Shown here piece by piece: positions 48,072 to 57,145 of a DNA stretch of 64,000 bases. Each line of letters opens with the position of its first letter. The stretch's first letter is position 1. The translations under genes and the position numbers were made by a program. The stretch covers positions 1,550,001 to 1,614,000 of the forward strand of contig NZ_JAPPUY010000001.1 of NCBI RefSeq assembly GCF_026712245.1. Reading direction: 5' to 3'. The DNA comes from Roseateles hydrophilus (lineage in GTDB: Bacteria; Pseudomonadota; Gammaproteobacteria; Burkholderiales; Burkholderiaceae_C). The notes beneath the pieces were generated by a model, which saw nothing but the letters and a program-made list of their open reading frames with translations, did no database searches and was not told the DNA's origin.

Positions 48072-48682
48072 TGCTCGCCGAGCTCTGGGCCGCGCTGCTC
48101 GCGCCGGCCTTCACCGCCTTTGGCAGCCCGGCGTCCTGGCTGGAACTGCTGGCCTTCGTGCTGGCGGTGTGGATGGTGATCTGCAACATGCGCGTGCGGC
48201 TGCTGGCCTGGCCGCTGGCCTTCGTCAGTTCGCTGCTGTACTTCGCGCTGTTCTGGAGCGGCAAGCTCTACGGCGAGGCCGCGCTGCAACTGGTGTTCGC
48301 CGCGCTGGCCGTGTGGGGCTGGTGGCAATGGCGCTTCGGCCGCACGCCGGCTGGCGGCGCGCTCACCGTGCGCAGCCTGGGCCTGCAGGGGCTGCTGACG
48401 CCCGCGCTGCTGACGCTTGCCGCCTGGCCGCTGCTGGGCCTGTTCCTGGATCACGCCACCGACAGCCCCCTGCCCTACTGGGATGCCTTCCCCACGGTCG
48501 CCAGTCTGCTGGGCCAATGGCTGCTGGCGCGCAAGTACATCGAGAACTGGCCGGTGTGGATCGTCGTCAACGCGGCCAGCGTCGTGCTGTTCGGCCTGAA
48601 GGGCTACTGGCTCACCGTCGCGCTGTATGCCGGCTTCATCCCGATGAGCGTGATGGGCTGGCGCGCCTGGAGGCGCGCATGA
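48071..48682 (+). CDS. pnuC: Nicotinamide riboside transporter PnuC
   Basis: A 203-residue inner-membrane facilitator for nicotinamide riboside, with about seven helices. Family traits are WLELLAFVLAVWMVICNMR near the start, GKLYGEAALQLVFAALAVWGWWQW in the middle and ENWPVWIVVNAASVVLFGLKG near the end. It follows ftsB by a one-base overlap and overlaps the NadR-like kinase by ATGA, giving an uptake-and-phosphorylation pair. Confidence 0.92.
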   Translation: MLAELWAALLAPAFTAFGSPASWLELLAFVLAVWMVICNMRVRLLAWPLAFVSSLLYFALFWSGKLYGEAALQLVFAALAVWGWWQWRFGRTPAGGALTVRSLGLQGLLTPALLTLAAWPLLGLFLDHATDSPLPYWDAFPTVASLLGQWLLARKYIENWPVWIVVNAASVVLFGLKGYWLTVALYAGFIPMSVMGWRAWRRA

Positions 48683-49188
48683 TCGTCGCGCTGCTGGGTG
48701 CCGAGTGCACCGGCAAGTCCACGCTGGCACGCGCGCTGGCCGCCCGGCTTGGGGCGGGGCTCGTCACGGAATACCTGCGCGAATGGTGCGAGGCGCGCGG
48801 CACGACGCCGCAGGCGCACGAACAGGCCAGCATCGCCGCCGAGCAGGCGCGCCGCATCGAACACGGCGCGGCACACCATGCACTGCTGATCGCCGACACC
48901 ACACCGCTGATGACGGCACTGTTCAGCCAGCACTACTTCAGCGACGACAGCCTGCTGGCGCAGGCGCTGGACTTCCAGCGCCGCTGCGACCTGACGCTGC
49001 TCTGCGCGCCCGACCTGCCGTGGCAAGCCGACGGCTTCATGCGCGACGGCCCGGGCGTGCGCACGGCCATCGACACACGCCTGCGTGACACCTTGAGCCA
49101 GCATGCGCTGCCCTGGCAGTCCGTGCAGGGCACCGAAGACTGCCGGCTGGATGCCGCGCTGCGGGCCATCCGCGAGCGGCAACGATAA
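48679..49188 (+). CDS. NadR-like ribosylnicotinamide kinase (AAA ATPase)
   Basis: A 169-residue P-loop kinase with GAECTGKST at residues 7-15 and TEYLREW shortly after, as in the C-terminal kinase domain of NadR. It lacks NadR's nucleotidyltransferase and helix-turn-helix domains, so it should only convert nicotinamide riboside to NMN. Coupling to pnuC supports this. Last gene of the pyrG-to-kinase run. Confidence 0.87.
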   Translation: MIVALLGAECTGKSTLARALAARLGAGLVTEYLREWCEARGTTPQAHEQASIAAEQARRIEHGAAHHALLIADTTPLMTALFSQHYFSDDSLLAQALDFQRRCDLTLLCAPDLPWQADGFMRDGPGVRTAIDTRLRDTLSQHALPWQSVQGTEDCRLDAALRAIRERQR

Positions 49189-49224
49189 GCGCGCTGAGGG
49201 CGGCCGCCCCCAGCGCCCGTGCCG

Positions 49225-50184
49225 TCACTGCAGCGTGCCGCGCCCCGCGTCGGGCTGGTTGCCCGCCGGCAGGAACAAGGCGCCCACGTCCACCGCATCG
49301 AAGCGGTAATGGCGCCCACAGAAATCGCAGCCGATCTCCACATCGCCGCGCTCGGCCAGCACGCTGTCCACCTCCTCGCGGCCCAGGCCGCGCAGCATCT
49401 GCGACACGCGCTCGCGCGAGCAGGTGCAGGCGAAGCGCGGCGCCTGGGGTTCGAAGCGCGTCACCGTCTCCTCCCAGAACAGGCGGCGCAGGATGGTGTC
49501 GGCGTCCAGCGTCAGCAACTCCTCCGACGTCAACGTGCCGGCCAGGATGCTGATGCGGTTAAAGGCATCCGACAGGCCGATGTCGTCCTCGTTCTTGCGG
49601 CCCTCCAGGTTGCCCTCGCCTTCCACCGGCAAGCGCTGGATCAGCAGGCCGGCGGCAATGTCGCCGTTGGCCGCCAGCACCAGCTTGGTGTCCAGCTGCT
49701 CGGACTGCAGCATGTAGTGCTCCAGCACCTCGCTGACCTTCTGCAGCGGCTCGCGCTGGTCGCCATGCAGTGGCACCACACCCTGGTAGGGCTGCTGACC
49801 GGGCAGCCGGTCCTTGGGGTCCAGCGTGATGGCGCAGCGGCCCTGGCCGTTGACGTTGACCATGCCCTCCAGCGTCGCGCCGGGTTCCACGGTGCCCACG
49901 CACTTGGCCGTGGTGCGGAAGGCCAGGTCGGGCTGCACCTCGGCCACGGCCAGCTTGACCGGGCCGTCGCCGAAGATCTGCAGCACCACGGCGCCGTTGA
50001 ACTTGATGTTGGCCTGCATCAGCACGGCCGCCGCGCTCATCTGGCCCAGCAGGTCGCGCAACTCGGGCGGGTAGTCCTGGCCGGGCTCGCGCCGCGCCAG
50101 CACCTCGCGCCAGGCGTCGGTCAGGCGCACCAGCATGCCGCGCACCGGCAGGCCGTCGAACAGGAATTTGTGGAGTTCACTCAT
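49225..50184 (-). CDS. hslO: Redox-regulated chaperone Hsp33
   Basis: A 319-residue holdase activated by oxidation. The zinc-binding cysteines are Cys253, Cys255 (FACTCS) and Cys286, Cys289 (IGCDFCG), the CxC-CxxC pattern that senses peroxide or bleach. The ATG at 50184 overlaps the stop of the upstream carbonic anhydrase-like gene by four bases. No terminator is visible in the 36 bases between it and the convergent kinase gene. Confidence 0.96.
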   Translation of the reverse strand: MSELHKFLFDGLPVRGMLVRLTDAWREVLARREPGQDYPPELRDLLGQMSAAAVLMQANIKFNGAVVLQIFGDGPVKLAVAEVQPDLAFRTTAKCVGTVEPGATLEGMVNVNGQGRCAITLDPKDRLPGQQPYQGVVPLHGDQREPLQKVSEVLEHYMLQSEQLDTKLVLAANGDIAAGLLIQRLPVEGEGNLEGRKNEDDIGLSDAFNRISILAGTLTSEELLTLDADTILRRLFWEETVTRFEPQAPRFACTCSRERVSQMLRGLGREEVDSVLAERGDVEIGCDFCGRHYRFDAVDVGALFLPAGNQPDAGRGTLQ

Positions 50185-50705
50185 CGGATTCTTTTCAGGC
50201 CGGCGCCGTAGCGGCGGCCGTTGTTGACGTAATGGGCGGCACTGGCCTTGAGCCCGGCAATCTGCGCCTCGGTCAGCTCGCGCACCGCCTTGGCGGGCGC
50301 GCCGACGATCAGCGAGCCGTCGGGAAACTCCTTGCCCTCGGTCACCAGAGCGCCGGCACCGACGATGCAGTGACGGCCGATGCGGGCGCCGTTCAGCACC
50401 ACGGCGCCGATGCCGATCAGGCTCTCGTCGCCCACCGTGCAGCCATGCAGCATGACCTGGTGGCCCACCGTCACACGCTCGCCGATGACCAGCGGGAAGC
50501 CGGTGTCGGCATGCAGCACCGAGCCGTCCTGGATGTTGCTGCCGGCGCCGACGCTGAGCGCCTCGGTGTCGCCGCGCAGCACGGCGTTGAACCACACGCT
50601 CACGTCCTCGCCCAGCGTCACGCGGCCGATGACCTCGGCGCTGTCGGCCACAAAGGCCGTGTCGGCCACGTCGGGGATGTGCTCGTCGAGCTGGTAGATC
50701 GCCAT
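50181..50705 (-). CDS. Gamma-class carbonic anhydrase family protein
   Basis: A 174-residue left-handed beta-helix protein related to YrdA/CaiE. Metal-ligand histidines lie in [25 protein letters not shown]. It starts at 50705 and is divergent from the DUF455 gene, with a 41-base shared promoter region containing TCTAAAAT. Confidence 0.92.
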   Translation of the reverse strand: MAIYQLDEHIPDVADTAFVADSAEVIGRVTLGEDVSVWFNAVLRGDTEALSVGAGSNIQDGSVLHADTGFPLVIGERVTVGHQVMLHGCTVGDESLIGIGAVVLNGARIGRHCIVGAGALVTEGKEFPDGSLIVGAPAKAVRELTEAQIAGLKASAAHYVNNGRRYGAGLKRIR

Positions 50706-50746
50706 CGCGGGCCTCCCATCAAAAGGCGGATTCTAAAATTGCGGCG

Positions 50747-51529
50747 ATGTCCGATCTCCGCCTGGCCACGCTCGGCCCCCTGCTCACCGCCGATGCGCCC
50801 GCCAAGGCTGCCGCCACGCTGGCGCTGCCCACCGACCTGCCGGTGGACACCGACACCGTCATCCCAGCGCCGCACGGCATTCCCGGCCGACCGGCCCGGC
50901 CGCAACTGGTCGAGCACATCCGCCTCAAGCCGCCGTCCATGCGCACGCCCGCCGGCATCGCCGCGCTGGTGCACAGCATCGCCCACATCGAGCTCAATGC
51001 CATCGACCTGGCGCTGGACATCTGCTGGCGCTTCCCCGGCATGCCCGAGGCCTTCTACCGCGACTGGCTGCGCATCGCGCAGGAGGAGGCCACGCACTTC
51101 ACGCTGCTGCGCAACCACCTGCTGACGCTGGGCTTCGACTACGGCGACTTCGACGCGCACAACGCGCTGTGGGACATGGCCGAGCGGACGAAACACGACC
51201 TGCTGGCCCGCATCGCGCTGGTGCCGCGCACGCTGGAAGCACGCGGGCTGGATGCCTCGCCCGCGGTGCGCGCCAAGCTCGTCGGCGCGGGCGATCACGC
51301 AGCCGGCGCCATCCTGGACATCATCCTGCGCGACGAGATCGGCCACGTGGCCGCGGGCAATCGCTGGTACCGCTTCCTGTGCGAGCAGCGCGGGCTGGAC
51401 CCCATCGCCACCTACGCCGAGCTGGCCACGCGCCACCAGGCACCCCGGCTGCGCGCGCCCTTCAACCTGGAGGCGCGCCGCGCCGCCGGCTTCGACGACG
51501 CGGAACTCGCCGCGCTGACCGCCCCATGA
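50747..51529 (+). CDS. DUF455 ferritin-like protein
   Basis: A 260-residue helical protein with the ferritin-like di-metal pattern: HIELNAIDLALD, EEATHFTLLRNHL and RDEIGHVAAGNRWY each supply Glu/His ligands. The biochemical role is not established for this family. A TAAAAT -10 box is just upstream. It overlaps the exporter gene downstream by ATGA. Confidence 0.9.
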   Translation: MSDLRLATLGPLLTADAPAKAAATLALPTDLPVDTDTVIPAPHGIPGRPARPQLVEHIRLKPPSMRTPAGIAALVHSIAHIELNAIDLALDICWRFPGMPEAFYRDWLRIAQEEATHFTLLRNHLLTLGFDYGDFDAHNALWDMAERTKHDLLARIALVPRTLEARGLDASPAVRAKLVGAGDHAAGAILDIILRDEIGHVAAGNRWYRFLCEQRGLDPIATYAELATRHQAPRLRAPFNLEARRAAGFDDAELAALTAP

Positions 51530-52443
51530 GCCGCATCCAGGCCAACCTGCTCCTCACCCTGGTCGCGCTGATCTGGGGCTCGGCCTTCGTCGCACAGAAC
51601 CAGGCCATGGCCCATGTGGGCCCGTTGCTGTTCACCGGCGTGCGCTTCCTGGTGGGCTCGCTGGTCGTGCTGCCGCTGGCCGTCATGGAATGGCGGCGCC
51701 TCGGGCGCGAAGGCCGCCCGCTGACCCGACTGGATGGTGGGCACATCGCAGGCCTCGGCTTGCTGATGATGCTCGGGGCAGTCATGCAGCAGATCGGCAT
51801 CCAGTACACCAGTGTCACCAATGCCGGTTTCCTGACGGCGGTGTACGTGCCGCTGGTGCCGGTGCTGGCCTGGCTGCTGCTGCGCCAGGTGGCGCACTGG
51901 TCGGTGTGGCCGGCCGCGTTCGGCTGCCTGGCGGGCGCCTTCCTGCTGTCGGGCGCGCACACGCTGAGCATCGGCCTGGGGGATCTGTGGGTGATCGCGT
52001 CGGCTATCCCGTGGGCCGTGCATGTGCTGATGGTGGGCCGCTGGGCGGATCGCATGGGCGCGCCCTTCCTCGTGGCCAGCGGGCAGTTCGCCGTCTGCGG
52101 CCTGCTGTCGCTGGGCGCGGCGGCCGTGATGGAGCCGCTGCGCTGGGACGGTGTGCTGGCCGCCACCGGGCCCATCCTGTACACGGGCGTGCTGTCCGTG
52201 GGCGTGGCCTTCACCGCGCAGGTCGTCGCGCAGCGCTACGCCCATGCGGCCGACGCCGCCATCATCCTGTCGTCCGAAACGCTGTTCGCCGCCGCCTTCG
52301 GCTTCGTGCTGCTGGGCGAGCGCCTGGGCGCTGCCGGCCTGCTGGGCTGCGGCCTGATGCTGGCCTGCATCCTGCTGGTGCAGCTGCTGCCGCTGGTGGG
52401 AACCCTGAGACGTCGGCAAATTCTGACGGCCCCGTCAAATTAG
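51526..52443 (+). CDS. EamA/DMT-family transporter
   Basis: A 305-residue ten-helix inner-membrane exporter with two EamA repeats (LIWGSAFVAQNQAM; AAIILSSETLFAAAFGFVLLGE). The family exports amino acids or metabolites; substrate unknown. Coupled to the DUF455 gene. Confidence 0.92.
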   Translation: MSRIQANLLLTLVALIWGSAFVAQNQAMAHVGPLLFTGVRFLVGSLVVLPLAVMEWRRLGREGRPLTRLDGGHIAGLGLLMMLGAVMQQIGIQYTSVTNAGFLTAVYVPLVPVLAWLLLRQVAHWSVWPAAFGCLAGAFLLSGAHTLSIGLGDLWVIASAIPWAVHVLMVGRWADRMGAPFLVASGQFAVCGLLSLGAAAVMEPLRWDGVLAATGPILYTGVLSVGVAFTAQVVAQRYAHAADAAIILSSETLFAAAFGFVLLGERLGAAGLLGCGLMLACILLVQLLPLVGTLRRRQILTAPSN

Positions 52444-52499
52444 CTCTTAGACTCGTCCGGCCTCGATCCCGTCCACCCCGCGCTGCACAGGAGCCCCGC

Positions 52500-53816
52500 A
52501 TGAGCGCTGACGTTTCCAAGCTGGATGCCTACTGGATGCCGTTCACGGCCAACCGGCAGTTCAAGCAGGCGCCCCGCCTGCTGACGCAGGCCGACGGCAT
52601 GTTCTTCCGCGACGACAAGGGCCGCGAGGTGCTGGACGGCATCGCCGGCCTGTGGTGCGTCAATGCCGGCCACAACCGCCCGCGCATCGTGCAGGCCATC
52701 CAGCAGCAGGCCGCCGAGCTGGACTTCGCACCGCCCTTCCAGATGGGCCACCCCAAAGCCTTCGAGCTGGCCGAGCGGCTGGCTGCGCTGACGCCGGCCG
52801 GGCTGAACCGCGTGTTCTTCACCAACTCCGGCTCCGAGTCCGTCGAGACAGCGCTGAAGATGGCCATCGCCTACCACCGCGTGCGCGGCGAGGCCAGCCG
52901 CACCCGGCTGATCGGCCGCGAGCGCGGCTACCACGGCGTCAACTTCGGCGGCATCTCGGTGGGCGGCATGGTGGCCAACCGCAAGATGTTCGGCAGCCTG
53001 CTGGCCGGCGTGGACCACATCCGCCACACGCACGACCCGGCCCGCAACGCGTTCTCGGTGGGCATCCCGCCGCACGGCGCGGAGTTCGCCGACGACCTGG
53101 AGCGCCTGGTGCAACTGCACGACGCGTCCACCATCGCGGCCGTCATCGTCGAGCCGGTGGCCGGCTCCACCGGCGTGCTGATCCCGCCGGCCGGCTACCT
53201 GCAACGCCTGCGCGACACCTGCGACAAGCACGGCATCCTGCTGATCTTCGACGAGGTCATCACCGGCTTCGGCCGCACCGGCAACCCCTTCGGCGCCCAG
53301 ACCTTCGGCGTCACGCCGGACCTGATGACAGTGGCCAAGGGCATCACCAACGGCTGCGTGCCCATGGGCGCGGTGTTCGCGCAGCAGAAGATCCACGACG
53401 CCTTCATGACCGGGCCCGAGCACCTGATCGAGTTCTTCCACGGCTACACCTACTCGGCCCACCCGCTGGCCTGTGCGGCCGGCATCGCGACGCTGGACAC
53501 CTACGCCGATGGCGATCTGCTGACCCGTGCTGCGCGCATGCAGGACGAGTTCGCCGCCGCGCTGCATTCGCTGCGCGACGAGCCCAACGTCATCGACGTG
53601 CGCAACATCGGCCTGGTCGGCGGCATCGAGTTGAAGCCCCTGGACGGCCAGCCCGCCAAGCGCGCCTTCAACATCTTCCTGGACTGCTGGGACCAGGGCC
53701 TGCTGATCCGCACGACGGGTGACACCATCGCGCTGTCGCCACCGCTCATCATCGAGAGCAGCCACATCGAGCGCATCATCGACACCCTGCGAGGCGCCCT
53801 GCGCCGCGCCGCCTGA
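52500..53816 (+). CDS. Omega-amino acid--pyruvate (beta-alanine) aminotransferase
   Basis: A 438-residue class III PLP aminotransferase transferring amino groups from beta-alanine or other omega-amines to pyruvate. Family features are LDAYWMPFTANRQFK at the N-terminus, TNSGSESVETALK, the PLP aspartate in IFDEVITGFGRTG and the PLP lysine in TVAKGITNGCVPMGAV. AGGAG is six bases before the ATG. Its 57-base upstream gap from the exporter could hold its own promoter. Confidence 0.94.
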   Translation: MSADVSKLDAYWMPFTANRQFKQAPRLLTQADGMFFRDDKGREVLDGIAGLWCVNAGHNRPRIVQAIQQQAAELDFAPPFQMGHPKAFELAERLAALTPAGLNRVFFTNSGSESVETALKMAIAYHRVRGEASRTRLIGRERGYHGVNFGGISVGGMVANRKMFGSLLAGVDHIRHTHDPARNAFSVGIPPHGAEFADDLERLVQLHDASTIAAVIVEPVAGSTGVLIPPAGYLQRLRDTCDKHGILLIFDEVITGFGRTGNPFGAQTFGVTPDLMTVAKGITNGCVPMGAVFAQQKIHDAFMTGPEHLIEFFHGYTYSAHPLACAAGIATLDTYADGDLLTRAARMQDEFAAALHSLRDEPNVIDVRNIGLVGGIELKPLDGQPAKRAFNIFLDCWDQGLLIRTTGDTIALSPPLIIESSHIERIIDTLRGALRRAA

Positions 53817-53886
53817 GCGGGGGCCGAACCAGGCGCCGCGCCGCGGCACGCTTATGCTTCGGCCCGCCTGGAATTTGTCCCTCTCA

Positions 53887-55056
53887 ATGTCCCTGCTCCG
53901 TCACGCCCTTCCCCTTGCTTTCGCCCTGCTGGGCGCCCTGCCCGCCCAGGCCCAGAAGCTCAGCTACCTCGGCCAGCAGATCGTGCCCTCGTCGGCGCAA
54001 TTCCGTGGCGTGCCGCTGGGCGGCCTGTCCAGCATCGACCGCGTGCCCGCCAGCGGCCACTACCTGGCCATCAGCGACGACCGCAGCGCACACGCGCCGG
54101 CCCGCTTCTACGAATTCGCCCTCGACCTGACCCAGTTCCGCCGCAGCGCCGACCCCGGCCATGCCGGTGTGCGCTGGATCGCCATGACCACGCTGCAGGA
54201 CAACAACGGCCAGCCCTTTGCCCACAACGCGGTCGACCCGGAAAGCCTGCGCCTGGACGCCAAGCGCCAGCTGCTCTACTGGGCCAACGAAGGCCAGCGC
54301 AGCAACGCCGGCATGCAGAACCCGACGCTGCGCCGCGCCCATCTGGACGGGCGCCCGGCCGGCGAGTTCGCGGTGCCGGCCTACTTCAACCCGACCGGCA
54401 GCGTGGGCGGCCTGGCCGAGGGCGACACGGGCGTGCACAACAACCTCGCCTTCGAGAGCGTGGCCTTGACGCCCGATGGCCGCACGCTGTGGACCATGAG
54501 CGAGAACGGCCTCGCCCAGGACAGCCTGCCCGCCACCGTGAACCATGGCAGCCGGGCGCGCATGCTGTCCTTCGACATCGACAGCGGCAAGCCGGGTGCC
54601 GAGTACGTGTACGACGTCGGCCCGGTGCCCTTCGCGCCGACCCGCGCTGGCGACTTCGCCACCAACGGCGTGCCGGAGATGCTGGCGCTGTCGGCCACCG
54701 AGTTCATCGTCATCGAACGGGCCTACGCGGTGGGCGCCCAGACGCCCGGCGTCGCGGCGCTCAACGGCAAGACCACCAGCAACACCATCCGCCTCTACCG
54801 CGTCGACACGCGCGGCGCCACCGACGTGTCGGGCTGGCCCAGCATCCAGGGCCGTGACGTGGTGCCCGTCAGCCGCACGCTGCTGCTGGACCTGTCCACG
54901 CTGAGCCATGACGACGGCAGCACGCTGGCGCTGGACAACATCGAGGGCATCACCTTCGGCCCGCTGCACCAGGGCAAGCGCACGCTGATCCTGCTGTCGG
55001 ACAACAACTTCAACGCCGCCCAGTTCACGCAGTTCATCGCTTTGACTATGGATTGA
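53887..55056 (+). CDS. Secreted phytase-like esterase family protein (PF13449)
   Basis: A 389-residue exported protein with a signal peptide (MSLLRHALPLAFALLGALPAQA). The propeller-like fold shows GGLSSIDRV, YLAISDDRS, DPESLRLDAKRQLLYWANEG and NIEGITFGP, typical of the 'esterase-like activity of phytase' family. The reaction is not well established. The ATG at 53887 begins a compact signal peptide; an upstream ATG at 53854 would add 11 residues. Confidence 0.88.
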   Translation: MSLLRHALPLAFALLGALPAQAQKLSYLGQQIVPSSAQFRGVPLGGLSSIDRVPASGHYLAISDDRSAHAPARFYEFALDLTQFRRSADPGHAGVRWIAMTTLQDNNGQPFAHNAVDPESLRLDAKRQLLYWANEGQRSNAGMQNPTLRRAHLDGRPAGEFAVPAYFNPTGSVGGLAEGDTGVHNNLAFESVALTPDGRTLWTMSENGLAQDSLPATVNHGSRARMLSFDIDSGKPGAEYVYDVGPVPFAPTRAGDFATNGVPEMLALSATEFIVIERAYAVGAQTPGVAALNGKTTSNTIRLYRVDTRGATDVSGWPSIQGRDVVPVSRTLLLDLSTLSHDDGSTLALDNIEGITFGPLHQGKRTLILLSDNNFNAAQFTQFIALTMD

Positions 55057-55094
55057 CCCCTCGCCCAGCCTCGTGTTGCTGAACGCGCACGAGT

Positions 55095-55196
55095 CCAGTC
55101 GGTCCCCCGAGGGACGGCGATGCTCGCGGCATTGAGCCGCTCGCATATCGCCCGGCGAGCCGGCTTGGGGCGGCCCGGCGCTCGGCCCGCAACACT
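55095..55196. repeat. GC-rich intergenic palindromic repeat element
   Basis: Contains GTCCCCCGAGGGAC, an imperfect hairpin (GCGATGCTCGCGGC, loop ATTGA, GCCGCTCGCATATCGC), and GGCTTGGGGCGGCCCGGCGC. The last block is the reverse of the start of the element inside the GH13 gene at 27288. It occupies most of the 148-base gap before the EamA gene and looks like a dispersed repeat, although only two related copies are in this window. Confidence 0.6.
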
Positions 55197-55204
55197 TCAA
55201 GACC

Positions 55205-56101
55205 ATGCACACAATTCCCTGGCGCTCCTACCTGCTGCTGGCCACCAGCATGAGCCTGGTCGGCAGCTATGTGGGGCTGTCCAAGCTGCTGGTCGCGGCC
55301 TTTCCCATCTTCCTGCTGGCGGGGCTGCGCTTCGGCTTTGCGGCGGTGCTGATGCTGCCCTGGCTGCGCAAGCCGGCCGACGAGGCGCCGCTGGACGCGC
55401 GCTCGCGCGTGCTGCTGTTCCTCGAATCCTTCCTCGGCAACTTCCTGTTCTCCATCTGCATGCTGTTCGGCCTGCGGCACAGCTCGGCCGTGGTGGCTGG
55501 CGTCGTCATGGCGGGCATCCCGGCAGCGGTCGCGCTGCTCAGCCGCGTGTTCCTGCGCGAGCAGCTCAGCCCGCGCACGCTGGCCGGCATTGCCTGCGCC
55601 GTGGGCGGCATCGCGCTGGTGGCCACCGGCAAGCACGGCGGCGCCGAGACCAGCGCGCTCGGTGCGCTGCTGCTGATCGCCGCCGTGCTGTGCGAGGCCA
55701 GTTACGTGGTCATTGGCAAGCAACTCACCGCCGGCTTGAGCGCCAAGCGCATCAGCGCGCTGATCAACCTGTGGGGGCTGGTGCTGGTCACGCCGCTGGC
55801 GCTCTGGCAGGCGCTGAGCTTCGACTTCAGCGCGCCGCGCCTGCAGGACTGGGGGCTGCTGGGCTACTACTCGGCCACGGCCAGCGTGTTCACGGTGTGG
55901 CTGTGGATGGCCGGGCTGCGCGGCCTGCCTGCCGCCAAGGCCGGCGTGTTCACCGTGTTCCTGCCGGTCAGCACGGCGCTGGTGGGGCTGGCACTGGGCG
56001 AGGCGCTGTCGGCACGGCAGGCGCTGGCCTACGGCCTGGCCTTGCTGGGCGTGCTGCTGGCCACGTGGCCTGCGAAGGCTGAAGGCGCGGCGCCTCGGTA
56101 G
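55205..56101 (+). CDS. EamA/DMT-family transporter
   Basis: A 298-residue ten-helix exporter. Repeats contain YVGLSKLLVAAFPIFLLAGLRFG and VFTVFLPVSTALVGLALGE. The substrate is unknown. Its ATG at 55205 lies 9 bases after the palindromic repeat, so the repeat is in the leader or promoter. Confidence 0.92.
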   Translation: MHTIPWRSYLLLATSMSLVGSYVGLSKLLVAAFPIFLLAGLRFGFAAVLMLPWLRKPADEAPLDARSRVLLFLESFLGNFLFSICMLFGLRHSSAVVAGVVMAGIPAAVALLSRVFLREQLSPRTLAGIACAVGGIALVATGKHGGAETSALGALLLIAAVLCEASYVVIGKQLTAGLSAKRISALINLWGLVLVTPLALWQALSFDFSAPRLQDWGLLGYYSATASVFTVWLWMAGLRGLPAAKAGVFTVFLPVSTALVGLALGEALSARQALAYGLALLGVLLATWPAKAEGAAPR

Positions 56102-56158
56102 GATGGCGGGCGTTCCCGGATGCCGCCCCGGCTCCTCACCGCTCACGCCCCGACTGCC

Positions 56159-57142
56159 ATGTCCAGCACGCCCACCCACCTCCGCATCCATCAATACGCC
56201 GGCCTGCAGCCCGGCCCGCGCCTGCTGGTCACCAGCGCCGTGCACGGCAACGAGATCCACGGCACCCGTGCGATGGCCGAGATCATGCGGCAGCTGGATG
56301 CGGGCGAGCTGACGCTGCGGCGCGGCACGCTGACGCTGGTGCCCATCGTCAACCCGCTGGCCCACCAGCTGAACCGCCGCGAGGGCGACCGCAACCTCAA
56401 CCGCAACCTGCGCCCGCCGGTCGTCGCGCAGGACTTCGAGGACCGCATCGCCCGCGTGCTGTGCCCGCTGATCGCGCAGCACGACGGCATCCTGGACTTG
56501 CACAGCTTCCAGGGCAACGGCCCGGCCTTCGCAATGATCGGCCCGCGCAACAACAGCGGCGAGCTGGAGCCCTTCGCGCAGGAAGCCACCGAGTCGGCGC
56601 TGGCCGCCGCGCTGGGCGTGACGCGCATCGTCGAGGGCTGGCTGTCGACCTACGCCCTCGGCATCGCGCGGCGCCAGCAGCGCAGCCACGATGGCTCGCG
56701 CCGCGCGTTGCTGATCTCCGACCCGCATTACGGCATTGGCACCACGGAATACATGCGCTCCACCGGCGGCTGGGCCATCACGCTGGAATGCGGCCAGCAC
56801 CTGGACCCGAACGGCCCCGAGGTGGCGCGCCTGGCCATCCTGCGCACGCTGGTGTTCCTGGGCATGCTGGACGCCAGCGCGGTCGAACCCCACCGCCCCG
56901 CACAGCCGCCCGAGGTGCTGCAGCTGCACGACGTCATCGACCGTGAGGACATGGGTGACCAGTTCGCCCGCGAGTGGGCCAGCTTCGATGCCATCGAAGC
57001 TGGCCAGCTGATCGGCACGCGCGCCAGCGGCGAGGCGGTGCTGGCGCCGGGCGCGGGGCGCATCGTGTTCCCCAACGTCAAATCGCAGCCGGGCACCGAG
57101 TGGTTCTACCTGGCCCGCCCCAGCGACCGCCGCCTCCCCTGA
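56159..57142 (+). CDS. Succinylglutamate desuccinylase/aspartoacylase family protein
   Basis: A 327-residue zinc hydrolase of the M14 fold. Metal ligands are in SAVHGNEIHG (His-x-x-Glu) and ILDLHSFQG (His). The C-terminal beta domain (GTRASGEAVLAPGAGRIVFP) is typical of the AstE/aspartoacylase superfamily. The start at 56159 is preferred over 56120. It precedes a binding-protein gene by three bases, forming an operon with it. Confidence 0.88.
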   Translation: MSSTPTHLRIHQYAGLQPGPRLLVTSAVHGNEIHGTRAMAEIMRQLDAGELTLRRGTLTLVPIVNPLAHQLNRREGDRNLNRNLRPPVVAQDFEDRIARVLCPLIAQHDGILDLHSFQGNGPAFAMIGPRNNSGELEPFAQEATESALAAALGVTRIVEGWLSTYALGIARRQQRSHDGSRRALLISDPHYGIGTTEYMRSTGGWAITLECGQHLDPNGPEVARLAILRTLVFLGMLDASAVEPHRPAQPPEVLQLHDVIDREDMGDQFAREWASFDAIEAGQLIGTRASGEAVLAPGAGRIVFPNVKSQPGTEWFYLARPSDRRLP

Positions 57143-57145
57143 TCG

